A stretch of 64,000 nt of DNA, from assembly GCF_037963865.1 (NCBI RefSeq), contig NZ_CP150170.1:5146001-5210000 (forward strand), in the 5' to 3' direction. The notes below the pieces were generated by a model, which saw only the letters and a program-made list of their open reading frames with translations, was not told the DNA's origin and did not search any database. The DNA comes from Paenibacillus sp. FSL R10-2734. Its GTDB lineage: Bacteria; Bacillota; Bacilli; Paenibacillales; Paenibacillaceae. Below are positions 44,365-52,957 of the stretch, piece after piece (position 1 is the stretch's first letter; each line of letters begins with the position of its first letter). The translations under genes were made by a program, and so were the position numbers.

Positions 44365-44751
44365 CTAATGTATATTCTTCACACTTATTACTGCTTTTGT
44401 TCTCTTAAAATATTGCAATTCTATATAGTCATCTACATTTATATCTTTCATCCGATCATTCTTAAATGTGAATTTTCTATCCATACCGTTATCAACGATA
44501 ATTACAATTATATTCCGAACTTTAGATTTCACTCGCCCTCGAAGAGTTACATTGTCTTGCTTAGCCAGATCCAGAGAGATTACAATTGCAATAAAAACCA
44601 ATATCGGGAATGGAAATATTTGCAACACAACTAGCCAAGGAGGTCTTTCCAGCACTCTACTAACGTATATTTGCATTAAATTTAAAGCGATCATTAAAAG
44701 TAAAATACATAAAAATAACTGAAGAGATCTTTTTGTCATTGTATCCTGCAT
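44365..44751 (-). CDS. Hypothetical membrane protein
   Basis: 128 aa, family not recognised. Two membrane helices (about residues 11-30 and 41-60) are followed by a soluble basic C-terminal part (about 62-128) rich in beta strands, ending DYIELQYFKRTKAVISVKNI. Start ATG 44751 has AAAGGAG 7 nt upstream. The layout resembles the next upstream gene product (membrane anchor plus small beta domain), and the two are 41 nt apart, probably an operon. Confidence 0.6.
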   Translation of the reverse strand: MQDTMTKRSLQLFLCILLLMIALNLMQIYVSRVLERPPWLVVLQIFPFPILVFIAIVISLDLAKQDNVTLRGRVKSKVRNIIVIIVDNGMDRKFTFKNDRMKDINVDDYIELQYFKRTKAVISVKNIH

Positions 44752-44792
44752 CCACTTTCTCCTTTCAGAGTTTAGTGTTATTTCAGCATATT

Positions 44793-45182
44793 TTACATTT
44801 GGTTTGCTACCATTCTATTAAATTCTTTGAACCTAGTGCCTTGATAAGTTAATTCTCCTTGATCACCGATTGAGATTAGTCCAAATTCATTAGCTTTTAT
44901 ATGTAATTCTATTCGGGTTTGATCTTCGAACTCGAAGGTTATGTAGTAATTTGTATTGGCGCTTGAATCGCCAGATCCTCCCCAGACTTCGGTTCTTTTA
45001 TCAGTAACCTTACATCTCTTTCTCGTAACTTCTGCTGCATTGTTTGCACCCCAAGTTGATACCCCCTTAATTATTACGTAAGCAAAAGTACCAAACACTA
45101 TCGTAATTAATAATCCACCGAATATTTTGAAAAATAACGGTATTTCGTTAAAAAAAGAATTTGATTGATGAAAATCACTCAT
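44793..45182 (-). CDS. DUF2500-like membrane-anchored protein
   Basis: 129 aa from ATG 45182 (MSDFHQSNSFF) with CGAGGGG upstream; an extra 31 N-terminal codons of the longer frame precede this RBS. One membrane helix (about residues 16-40), then a beta-rich domain with RCKVTDKRTEVWGG, NYYITFEFEDQTRIEL and the closing GDQGELTYQGTRFKEF, the pattern of DUF2500. Function unknown. Confidence 0.7.
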   Translation of the reverse strand: MSDFHQSNSFFNEIPLFFKIFGGLLITIVFGTFAYVIIKGVSTWGANNAAEVTRKRCKVTDKRTEVWGGSGDSSANTNYYITFEFEDQTRIELHIKANEFGLISIGDQGELTYQGTRFKEFNRMVANQM

Positions 45183-45348
45183 ATAATCCCCTCGTTCTTT
45201 TGATTTAAAAATCCCTAAACATTCGCTAAGCTTACATGATGTTCTCCCTGCTCTCAATGGACAGCGTATGCTCATTTGCTCCTTTTTAAATTTACCATAT
45301 ATTCCCGTTTATTCAAGTACCTTTTTCTTAATTTGTTCAGACAAAAAA

Positions 45349-45378
45349 GACAGAGGGTGCTGAATAGCCCCCTCTGCC
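45349..45378 (-). terminator. Terminator of the TetM-like gene
   Basis: CAGAGGG/CCCTCTG stem followed on the minus strand by TCTTTTTTG, just after the stop. Confidence 0.8.
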
Positions 45379-45385
45379 CTAACGT

Positions 45386-47389
45386 TTATTCCCGAATCTC
45401 CAAATGCATATACGAAGGCGCTTCGTCCCAAGGAACGCTATATCCCGCCCCCTTCGCACAGAACATAGAGCTTGAGGTGTACTCCGGATCAGCGCTGCGG
45501 TCGTATCCAATCTGTGCGATGACCTGAGCTGTGTTATGACATGGCTGATAACCGCCTAACTTCATCGAGATCGCCCCCTTGCCCTTTGTGAATGAAGCAA
45601 GCTCTACTGCATAATGCATCCACGTCGCAACAGGCGCACGTCCTTGAATAACCATCGATTCGCCTAACATTTCTGGCGGGTCAAATTCACCATGAGCCTG
45701 CTGTATATCCGACATTACACGTCCGATAAGCTCTGCATCGACTTTGATTTTGAATTGATAATAAGGTTCTAGTAGAACTATGTTCGCTTGCTCCAAGCCC
45801 TGTCGCAGTGCCCGCAGTGTCGCCTCTCGAAAGTCACCACCATGAGTGTGCTTCTGATGTGCTGCCCCAGTTATAAGCGTTACATGCAGATCGGTGACGG
45901 GAGAACCGGTTAGAACTCCACGATGGTCCTTTTCAAGTAAATGCTGACCGACGAGATGCTGGTACCCTGTGCTGAGCTGCTCCACATGGCATGTACTGCG
46001 ATATGTAATTCCCTCACCACGCTTCGCAGGCTCCATCTTGAGATGCACCTCTGCATAATGCTTCAGCGGCTCAAAATGACCACAACCAATCACAGTCTCT
46101 GCAATTGTTTCTTTGTATAGTATCTCTGGCTTCGAAAACGATACCTTGAGCTGAAAACGATCTAACACCACCTGCTGAAGTACCTCTAGCTGAATCAATC
46201 CCATCACATGAACATGAATCTCCTCCAGCTTGTCCTCCCATGTCACATGCAGGGTAGGATCTTCAGCTTGCAGGATCATGAAGTAGCGCAGCACTTCTCT
46301 AGCTGACTTTTCCGCACCGAACACGACTTTGGATTGTAGCGCCGAGACAAGACGGGATTCTACTCGATCTGTATTATCACCTATGCCCAGTCCAATGGCT
46401 GCATCGGTTAGGCCTGTAACGGCAACAAGCTGTCCCGCGGAAGCCTCATCGCATGAAGTATATCTCACGCCATGGTAGACACGAATCGAAGTGATTTTCT
46501 GGCTTAACTCCTCATGTTCTGAAGTGTTATAGCTAAGATCCTCCCGCATCTGCATTTTTCCAGCTAGAATCTTCATAAAAGTCAGCCTTGTTCCTTGCGG
46601 CTCATGACGTACCTTATATACCCGTGCAGCGAATGGTACGTCTACTTCATAAGTCGATTCCATTAGTAGTTGCATCGTCTGCATCCATTCCGCAATCCCC
46701 TGATCCAATAGTGCTGCTCCACTCATAACGGGAAAAATCCCTCGCTCTTTAACTAGTTGTTTCAGCGTAGCCACTACCTGCCCAGGATCAATGTTGTCTT
46801 CGAGATATGCCTCCATTAAGGCTTCATCTCGCTCAGCAACGGCGGTGATGACCTCTTCAGGCAACATACTCTCATCTAGGTCTTTTGCCAAATACAACAT
46901 ATCTGGCGAAAATTGCTGCCTTAACGCTTCAAGCACACGCTGGACGTCAGCACCGGTACGATCTATTTTGTTAATAAATATAAAAGTCGGTATGCCATAT
47001 TCCTGTAGCAATTGCCAGACCGTCTCGGTATGCCCTTCAATGCCCTCAACAGCACTTAAGATGACTACCGCATAATCCATGACCTGTAAAGCACGCTCCA
47101 TCTCAGCTGAGAAATCAACATGCCCAGGTGTGTCAATGAGCTGATACGATTGTTCGTTATATTTCATCACCGCCTGGTCAGCAAAAATCGTTATCCCCCG
47201 TGCCCGCTCCATCTCATGACTATCCAAAAAGGCATCCTGATGATCGACTCTCCCCCGAGTCTTAATTCCAGAAGCATGGTATAGGAGCTGCTCTGCGAAG
47301 GTTGTTTTGCCGGCATCAACATGTGCTAGCAGTCCGATGGTGATTGGTGATGCTTCTGACCCTTTATAATACATATTTCTACCATCCAT
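45386..47389 (-). CDS. TetM/TetO-family ribosomal protection GTPase
   Basis: EF-G-like GTPase of 667 aa. G1 AHVDAGKTT, switch region RARGITIFA, G3 DTPGHVDF and G4 NKIDR are intact, and domain IV and C-terminal parts of the Tet family follow (HTHGGDFREATLRALRQG, MSDIQQAHGEFDPPEMLGES). Family members dislodge tetracycline from the ribosome; sequence alone does not prove resistance, since environmental Bacillota carry divergent relatives. No clear Shine-Dalgarno precedes ATG 47389, which fits regulation by the long leader. Confidence 0.85.
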   Translation of the reverse strand: MDGRNMYYKGSEASPITIGLLAHVDAGKTTFAEQLLYHASGIKTRGRVDHQDAFLDSHEMERARGITIFADQAVMKYNEQSYQLIDTPGHVDFSAEMERALQVMDYAVVILSAVEGIEGHTETVWQLLQEYGIPTFIFINKIDRTGADVQRVLEALRQQFSPDMLYLAKDLDESMLPEEVITAVAERDEALMEAYLEDNIDPGQVVATLKQLVKERGIFPVMSGAALLDQGIAEWMQTMQLLMESTYEVDVPFAARVYKVRHEPQGTRLTFMKILAGKMQMREDLSYNTSEHEELSQKITSIRVYHGVRYTSCDEASAGQLVAVTGLTDAAIGLGIGDNTDRVESRLVSALQSKVVFGAEKSAREVLRYFMILQAEDPTLHVTWEDKLEEIHVHVMGLIQLEVLQQVVLDRFQLKVSFSKPEILYKETIAETVIGCGHFEPLKHYAEVHLKMEPAKRGEGITYRSTCHVEQLSTGYQHLVGQHLLEKDHRGVLTGSPVTDLHVTLITGAAHQKHTHGGDFREATLRALRQGLEQANIVLLEPYYQFKIKVDAELIGRVMSDIQQAHGEFDPPEMLGESMVIQGRAPVATWMHYAVELASFTKGKGAISMKLGGYQPCHNTAQVIAQIGYDRSADPEYTSSSMFCAKGAGYSVPWDEAPSYMHLEIRE

Positions 47390-47858
47390 TCAGTCAGTCT
47401 GTTATATAAGAATCGTAGCCGAAATCTAGTAGCTTGTACAGAATCTCTCAACATCGACAGCATGCGGTAGCGCCCGAAGATCCATAGTCTGCAATGACAT
47501 AACCATCCTCGATGAAGAATTTCGTACAATATGCAAGAAAGGCACTAGACAAACTAATGAGATGATGATCATGTCCCTATTAACTTATTATAAAAAACCG
47601 GTAACCCTTAACAGAAAGGATTACCGGTTCAATGAATAGTTAGTTGTTGTGATTTTTCATTTTAAATGAGAATTCTCTTTAAAAAAACCTTGAAAAATAA
47701 GGAGGACTGTTTCATTTTAATTGAGAAATTAAAGATCTGCTTGCCAGTACCCATCTAATATGCATTTATTATTTATACATTTTTTGAATATTATGCATAT
47801 CCAATAACCGCGAACGAATCTTTCCTACATGCTTCTGAACGAATTAGATTATTTTATT
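47390..47858. other. Leader region of the TetM-like gene and 3' region of the bgl operon
   Basis: 469 bp. On the minus strand it contains the bgl terminator (47596-47629), a perfect -10 TATAAT at 47587-47592 set directly in its T tract with a weak -35, then about 200 nt of leader that has a small open frame starting near the TSS (MIIISLVCLVPF.., 48 codons). Direct repeats TTTCATTTTAAATGAGAA and TTTCATTTTAATTGAGAA occur near 47656 and 47711. None of the small frames matches a family I know. Confidence 0.4.
47596..47629 (-). terminator. Terminator of the beta-glucoside operon
   Basis: AACCGGTAAcCCTT/AAGGaTTACCGGTT followed on the minus strand by TTTTTT; about 230 nt after the GH1 stop. Confidence 0.75.
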
Positions 47859-49283
47859 TCATTCGTAGATTCCATTATTACTGATGACAGTCTTGTACCA
47901 ATAAAATGATTTTTTCTTCTTGCGCTCGAGCGTACCGCTTCCATCATTCTCCCGATCCACATAAATGAAACCATAACGCTTCTTCATCTCTCCCGATGAT
48001 GCACTTACTAGATCGATACATCCCCATGGCGTATAACCCCAAAGCTCTACTCCATCTTGAACAGCTTCCTGCATGGCTAGCACATGCTTTTCCAAATAGT
48101 CAATTCGATAGTCATCCTGGATCGTACCATCTTCAGCTACCTCATCCGATGCACCAAGTCCATTTTCAACAATAAATAATGGTTTTTGATAGCGATCATA
48201 TAATGTATTCATCGTAATCCGGAGTCCTAGTGGATCAATCTGCCATCCCCACTCACTCGCTGGCAAGTTTGGATTTTTCAATGTCTTGAATACATTCCCC
48301 TCGGTTTCAGCCTGCGTTTCAGGTTTGCCGCTGATACAGCGACTTGAATAATAAGAAAAGGAAACATAGTCCACAGTATGCTTCAAGATGTCTAGATCAC
48401 CTTCTGCAATTTCCAGGTGAATATCATGCTCCACGAAGAAACGTTTCGTATAGGTTGGGTATGCGCCACGTACTTGTACATCTGTAAAGAAAAATTGCTC
48501 ACGATCCTTCCCAATAGATGCCCACACATCTTCCGGTGCACATGTAAATGGATATACATTTCCTGCTGCCAGCATACAGCCAATTTGATTCGTTGGATCG
48601 ATCTCATGAGCCAATTTTGTAGCCGCTGCCGAAGCAACCAACTGATAATGTGCGGCCTGGTATTTTACCTGTTCCTTGTTCTCACCATCCTTGAACACAA
48701 GACCTGCACCAAGAAACGGTAGATGAAGCAGCATGTTAATCTCATTAAATGTAATCCAATATTTCACTCTACCCTTGAAATGGGTGAACAGTGCATTGCA
48801 GTATCTAACATAACAATCAATAAGGTCACGATGGCGCCAACCTCCATATTTTTTCACAAGACCTACCGGTGTATCAAAATGGTTGATAGTAACCAACGGC
48901 TCAATGCCATATTTATGCAGCTCATTGATCACATTATCATAGAACTGTAGTCCTGCTTCATTCGGTTCAAGCTCGTCCCCATTCGGGAATAAGCGCGGCC
49001 AGGAGATCGATAGACGGAACACTTTAAAGCCCATCTCTGCCATCAACTGAATATCTTCTTTGTAATGATGAAAGAAATCTATAGACTCATGACTCGGATA
49101 AAATTCGTATTTCCCTTCATTGGCTAACGCAAATGCCCCATCCACCATACATTTCATTCGATCACCTTTCGAAGGCAGTAAATCAACTAAGGATAACCCC
49201 TTCCCTCCAGCTTGATAAGCCCCTTCTGTTTGATTCGCTGCAGTCGCGCCGCCCCATAGAAAATCCTCCGGTAACTTCATCAT
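47859..49283 (-). CDS. GH1 6-phospho-beta-glucosidase
   Basis: Cytoplasmic family-1 glycosidase that splits phosphorylated beta-glucosides delivered by the adjacent PTS. N-terminal signature FLWGGATAANQTEGAY, acid/base Glu in WITFNEIN and nucleophile Glu in FIVENGLG; 474 aa is normal. It follows the PTS gene by 31 nt with AGGAGG and is co-transcribed. Confidence 0.95.
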   Translation of the reverse strand: MMKLPEDFLWGGATAANQTEGAYQAGGKGLSLVDLLPSKGDRMKCMVDGAFALANEGKYEFYPSHESIDFFHHYKEDIQLMAEMGFKVFRLSISWPRLFPNGDELEPNEAGLQFYDNVINELHKYGIEPLVTINHFDTPVGLVKKYGGWRHRDLIDCYVRYCNALFTHFKGRVKYWITFNEINMLLHLPFLGAGLVFKDGENKEQVKYQAAHYQLVASAAATKLAHEIDPTNQIGCMLAAGNVYPFTCAPEDVWASIGKDREQFFFTDVQVRGAYPTYTKRFFVEHDIHLEIAEGDLDILKHTVDYVSFSYYSSRCISGKPETQAETEGNVFKTLKNPNLPASEWGWQIDPLGLRITMNTLYDRYQKPLFIVENGLGASDEVAEDGTIQDDYRIDYLEKHVLAMQEAVQDGVELWGYTPWGCIDLVSASSGEMKKRYGFIYVDRENDGSGTLERKKKKSFYWYKTVISNNGIYE

Positions 49284-49314
49284 TGTTGTTCTCCTCCTAT
49301 ATAGTTTCTTTTTA

Positions 49315-51294
49315 TTAGTTCGGGATTACCTGAATAAGGTCATCAGTATAGTTGACTGTCGTATCATTTAAACCATTAACTTCCTTATAATCAAACGTGT
49401 TCACAATAATGAGCGGCGTAACAATGGAATAGCCTGCTTTTTTAATTTTGTCTATATCAAACTCAATTAATAGCTGACCCTTCGTCACACGATCCCCAGC
49501 TTTAACCTTAGTAGAGAATCCGTCACCTTTCATTTTCACAGTGTCCTTACCGATATGAACCATCAATTGCGCACCACTGTCAAGCGTTAATATAATCGCA
49601 TGGCCTGACCAATACACCGTCTCAACCAACGCATCTGCTGGAGCATATAACTTACCTTCTGTTGGCAGGATTGCAATACCTTTACCCATGGCCTCAGATG
49701 AGAAGGCTTCATCATCCACATCCGCTAGCTTAACGACTTTACCTTGCAGAGGACTACCAATAATCGCCTCTTGTAATTGTAATGTAGCCTCTACAACTTC
49801 TGTAGCATCCGTTGAAGTTACTGTTGCTGGAGTACTATTCACCGATCCGGTTACAGTAGCTTCTGTTACTACAGCAGGTACATCATCTTTGTACAAGATA
49901 TACGTAATCACAAACGCAATCACAATCGTAACTACAGACACACCAGCCATCTCAATTACCTGTGTTATGGAATTGCTTGCAGTATCAATGTACCCAGCGA
50001 AACCGAAGATTCCCATTCCACTCAAACCGTACAATTTAAGTCCTAATGTCATGGCACCCGCTCCACCAACTGCTGCCGCAATACAGCTAATAATAAACGG
50101 CTTCTTACGCGGTAATGTTATACCATAGATCGCAGGCTCAGTTACACCAAAGATACCGGAGAACATTGCTGGAATAGCTATTGCTTTTAATTTTTTATCT
50201 TTTGTCTTGAAGTACATCGCGAGTACAACCGCCGTCTGTGCAAAAGTTGCACTGAATATAGCAGGAAGAATGGTGTCATTCCCTAATGTCATTATATTGT
50301 TAATGGCAATTGGGATGATTCCCCAGTGTAATCCGAACATTACGAATACTTGCCAGAAACCTCCGAGCAATAGACCAAAGAGAATTGGACTGAAATCACC
50401 GAGCGCAAGTGAACCTTGACCAATCAAATTAGAAGCCCATGTTGTAATCGGTCCAATGACAATTAACGTTAAAGGAATCGTAATAATCAAAGTTACTAGC
50501 GGTACGAAGAACATTTTTATGACGCTTGGAGAAATTTTCTTGGCCCATTTCTCGATCTTAGAAGCAAACCATACAGCAACAATGACAGGTACTACTGTGG
50601 ATGAATAATTCAGCAGCATAACTGGAATGCCCAAGAAGTCAAAAATCACTTTGGATTCAAATAAGGTTCCGACAAATAACTTTGAAACCCCTTCACCAGC
50701 AGCAGCAGTGATGATTGCTGGATAGATCATAGCTGCACCGATAGCAATCCCAGTAAATTCACTAACCTTAAATTTCTTCGCAGCTGTAAGGCCTAGGAAT
50801 ATAGGCAGGAAGTACATTACAGAATCGCCAATGGCATATAACATCTGGTATGTCCCACCGGTTTTCTCTAATACACCAATTGCACTCAGAAGCGCAAGTA
50901 CACCCTTGAGAATACCTGTAGCAATTAATACACTCAGAATTGGAGTGAATAATCCAGAGATCATATCAATAAACCGATTAAGCAGGTTCTGCTTCTTCTC
51001 AGGTTCTGCCTCTTGTTCTACATCATTCGATGGAGCAATGCTAAGTCCAAGACCCGCCATAACTTCTTTAAATACATCTGGAACGTGATTGCCAATAACG
51101 ACTTGATATTGCCCACCACTCTGGATCACTGCCAGAACACCATCCGTTTTTTTCAATATTTCCGTATTCGCTTTACCCTCATCTTTCAATTTGAACCGTA
51201 GTCTCGTAACACAGTGTGCCAGAGATACCACATTACTTTTTCCACCTACATTATCAATAATTGTCTTTGCAAGGGATTCGTATTTACCTGCCAT
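49315..51294 (-). CDS. Beta-glucoside PTS transporter, EIIBCA
   Basis: Single-chain 659-aa PTS permease: EIIB at residues 1-85 with the phosphocysteine in AHCVTRLRFKLKD, EIIC membrane domain at about 105-470 (IPIAINNIMTLGNDT, FGVTEPAIYGITLPRKKPF) and EIIA at about 515-645 with the phosphohistidine site MVHIGKDTVKMKGDGF. Imports and phosphorylates aryl-beta-glucosides or cellobiose-like sugars for the GH1 enzyme. RBS AAGGAGGAA. Confidence 0.95.
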   Translation of the reverse strand: MAGKYESLAKTIIDNVGGKSNVVSLAHCVTRLRFKLKDEGKANTEILKKTDGVLAVIQSGGQYQVVIGNHVPDVFKEVMAGLGLSIAPSNDVEQEAEPEKKQNLLNRFIDMISGLFTPILSVLIATGILKGVLALLSAIGVLEKTGGTYQMLYAIGDSVMYFLPIFLGLTAAKKFKVSEFTGIAIGAAMIYPAIITAAAGEGVSKLFVGTLFESKVIFDFLGIPVMLLNYSSTVVPVIVAVWFASKIEKWAKKISPSVIKMFFVPLVTLIITIPLTLIVIGPITTWASNLIGQGSLALGDFSPILFGLLLGGFWQVFVMFGLHWGIIPIAINNIMTLGNDTILPAIFSATFAQTAVVLAMYFKTKDKKLKAIAIPAMFSGIFGVTEPAIYGITLPRKKPFIISCIAAAVGGAGAMTLGLKLYGLSGMGIFGFAGYIDTASNSITQVIEMAGVSVVTIVIAFVITYILYKDDVPAVVTEATVTGSVNSTPATVTSTDATEVVEATLQLQEAIIGSPLQGKVVKLADVDDEAFSSEAMGKGIAILPTEGKLYAPADALVETVYWSGHAIILTLDSGAQLMVHIGKDTVKMKGDGFSTKVKAGDRVTKGQLLIEFDIDKIKKAGYSIVTPLIIVNTFDYKEVNGLNDTTVNYTDDLIQVIPN

Positions 51295-51348
51295 AACAGT
51301 TCCTCCTTAATGAATTACGCATATTCCATCTCTCTTGTTGCTTATTGT

Positions 51349-51406
51349 TAAACGCTTACTGTTTACTGCTTACTCATATCTTATCCGATTTTGTCAGCGC
51401 TTTCTT
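51349..51406 (-). promoter_or_regulatory. cre-like sites and heptamer triplet upstream of the bgl PTS gene
   Basis: Minus-strand GTAAGCGTTTA (51349-51359) and GAAAGCGCTGACA (within 51392-51406, one mismatch to the CcpA consensus) indicate glucose repression. A sevenfold repeat GCTTACT-GTTTACT-GCTTACT at 51354-51374 lies between them. Confidence 0.5.
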
Positions 51407-51473
51407 TCCATTGCTTATCTACTTTTTAGGCAAAAATTGATTTTTATCTATTCTGTTTCTATATCAAAGAAAA

Positions 51474-51510
51474 GAAACCTTACTACCACAATGAAGTGGA
51501 GTAAGGCTTC
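51474..51510 (-). terminator. Terminator of the AraC-regulator gene
   Basis: GAAGCCTTACTCCAC pairs with GTGGTAGTAAGGTTTC (bulge), then TTTTCTTTG on the minus strand, separating it from the PTS operon. Confidence 0.75.
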
Positions 51511-51517
51511 TTTTGTT

Positions 51518-52396
51518 CTAGTTCGTTGTAAAATGTGCTTTCGTATAATCAACAACACTAGTGCTATCTTTACTTCGAAATCGGTACTGTAGCGGTGTCG
51601 TCTCATAAATTTCTTTGAAATCGCGGATAAAGGACTTATTATCTCCAAAGCCACATTCATTTGCAATATCAGTCATCGTTAAGTCGGACTCCACCACCAG
51701 ATTTCGTGCATAATACAAGCGAATACGGGTCAAATATTCTTTGTAACCTATTTTCATATATTTTTTGAAGCTTCTTGAGAAATGCTCATCACTGAAGCCA
51801 AACTCTTGCGCTATTCGCCCTAAAGTCAAATTTTCAGGGTAGTGCTCATTAATATATGAGATTATTCTTTTATATCGCTCAGCGTATTTTTCCGAATAGA
51901 TCTCTGGCGCCGCTTCTTTCTCTACCTTGAAGTTCAGCAGTAATGTGTGCAATATCTCATACATTTCACTATGGAGCAGTAAATTATAAAATTCATCCCG
52001 ATTGTGAAAAATATGAAGTGAGGTATCTAGTGCCTTGATTAGCTTCTGATAACTGTCATGTGTACGATCGAGAACAAAGCGAATGTTATCAATTTCCGGA
52101 TAGATCTCCTTCAGAAAATCATACGCAAACAGCATGGAACAGCCTGCCCGCTTGCCAACAAACTGATATTCATGTGGTATACCACTATGAATAATCTCAA
52201 CGTCTCCATGTTTCAAATTTTTGGTCTCTCCATTTACCCAAAGTGTCATATCTCCACCAAGAATATAAAGAATTTCTATACTGCGATGCCAGTGTCTGGG
52301 GATCTTGGGATTCATCTTTTGCACGACTCGATGTGAAAAAATTTTCAGTGGAAAACTCTCTGACATACGATTGATCTCATAAACACCACGTTCCAT
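51518..52396 (-). CDS. AraC family regulator with cupin sensor, bgl locus
   Basis: Regulator of 292 aa. N-terminal cupin-like domain (HRSIEILYILGGDMTLWVNG) and C-terminal double helix-turn-helix (about 190-285; LGRIAQEFGFSDEHFSRSFK and NKSFIRDFKEIYETTPLQYR). RBS AGGAGG. It lies upstream of and in line with the PTS/GH1 operon but has its own terminator, so it probably activates that operon in place of the usual LicT antiterminator. Confidence 0.9.
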   Translation of the reverse strand: MERGVYEINRMSESFPLKIFSHRVVQKMNPKIPRHWHRSIEILYILGGDMTLWVNGETKNLKHGDVEIIHSGIPHEYQFVGKRAGCSMLFAYDFLKEIYPEIDNIRFVLDRTHDSYQKLIKALDTSLHIFHNRDEFYNLLLHSEMYEILHTLLLNFKVEKEAAPEIYSEKYAERYKRIISYINEHYPENLTLGRIAQEFGFSDEHFSRSFKKYMKIGYKEYLTRIRLYYARNLVVESDLTMTDIANECGFGDNKSFIRDFKEIYETTPLQYRFRSKDSTSVVDYTKAHFTTN

Positions 52397-52426
52397 AGCA
52401 ACCTCCTGGAAAATTCAGACAAGCTA

Positions 52427-52464
52427 AAACGCCTTCGGCGTCCTTTTAGGACGGTAAGCGTTTA
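52427..52464 (-). promoter_or_regulatory. Structured leader with cre-like motif upstream of the AraC gene
   Basis: Contains stems CGTCC/GGACG and ACGCC/GGCGT, plus GTAAGCGTTTA at 52454-52464, identical to the motif before the PTS gene. Confidence 0.4.
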
Positions 52465-52588
52465 TGCGAGAATTATAAGGATAAAGTATATCGTGAAACT
52501 TATACTTTCTTATAATTTTAGAAAACCTATATCGAAGCCTATACATAGATGAGCGGCCTTTGAATCTGAAAGCATCTGTTCCTATACA

Positions 52589-52910
52589 TCACTCCTTACG
52601 TTTCCTAATCGCCTTATTGGTACAATTTCTATCCAGCCCGTTAGCAATCGACATCATCAGCTTGATCCGGTTGGCCTGATTCACTACGCTGACGCCGGCA
52701 TCATAGTCGATGACAGCGATGTTTGCGCCGGGATACAACTGCTTCAGCCCCTTGGCCAACCCTGCTTAATCCAGCGCCACTTTCACCGGTTTGCGGTACA
52801 TTTCAAGATAGGAGATCAACATCCGCTGCTCAATTCCGCCGTTGAGATAGACCGGACTTTTACCATTTATATATTTTGTCTGGGGAATCGGCCATTCATT
52901 CTATAGGTGG
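52589..52910 (-). pseudogene. Gene remnant, possibly acyl-CoA dehydratase activase-related, with CocE-like fragment
   Basis: On the minus strand, NEWPIPQTKY (52876-52905), identical to a segment of the CocE-type protein at 57.3-59 kb, runs in frame into SPVYLNGGIEQRMLISYLEM and, after an in-frame TAA, NIAVIDYDAGVSVVNQANRI and KLMMSIANGLDR. The latter stretch resembles, from memory, the C-terminus of large 2-hydroxyacyl-CoA dehydratase activase-related proteins. No start codon context is left. Family assignment is tentative. Confidence 0.4.
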
Positions 52911-52957
52911 TTTCCCACTCCTAGCGTCCAGGGTTTCTCCATGATAGCTTGCTGCTT

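Noticed and set aside
44032..44634. 200-aa plus-strand frame rich in Leu, Ile and Phe
   Set aside because: Lies antisense to the toxin gene and a hypothetical gene and begins inside a terminator; the minus-strand reading has RBSs and sensible starts.
51295..51517. LicT-type RAT antiterminator before the PTS gene
   Set aside because: The only hairpin is the AraC-gene terminator, and no alternative overlapping stem with RAT character was seen.
52640..52870. Functional small gene in the gap after the AraC gene
   Set aside because: The only protein-like frame has an in-frame stop and no start context, so it is listed as a remnant.
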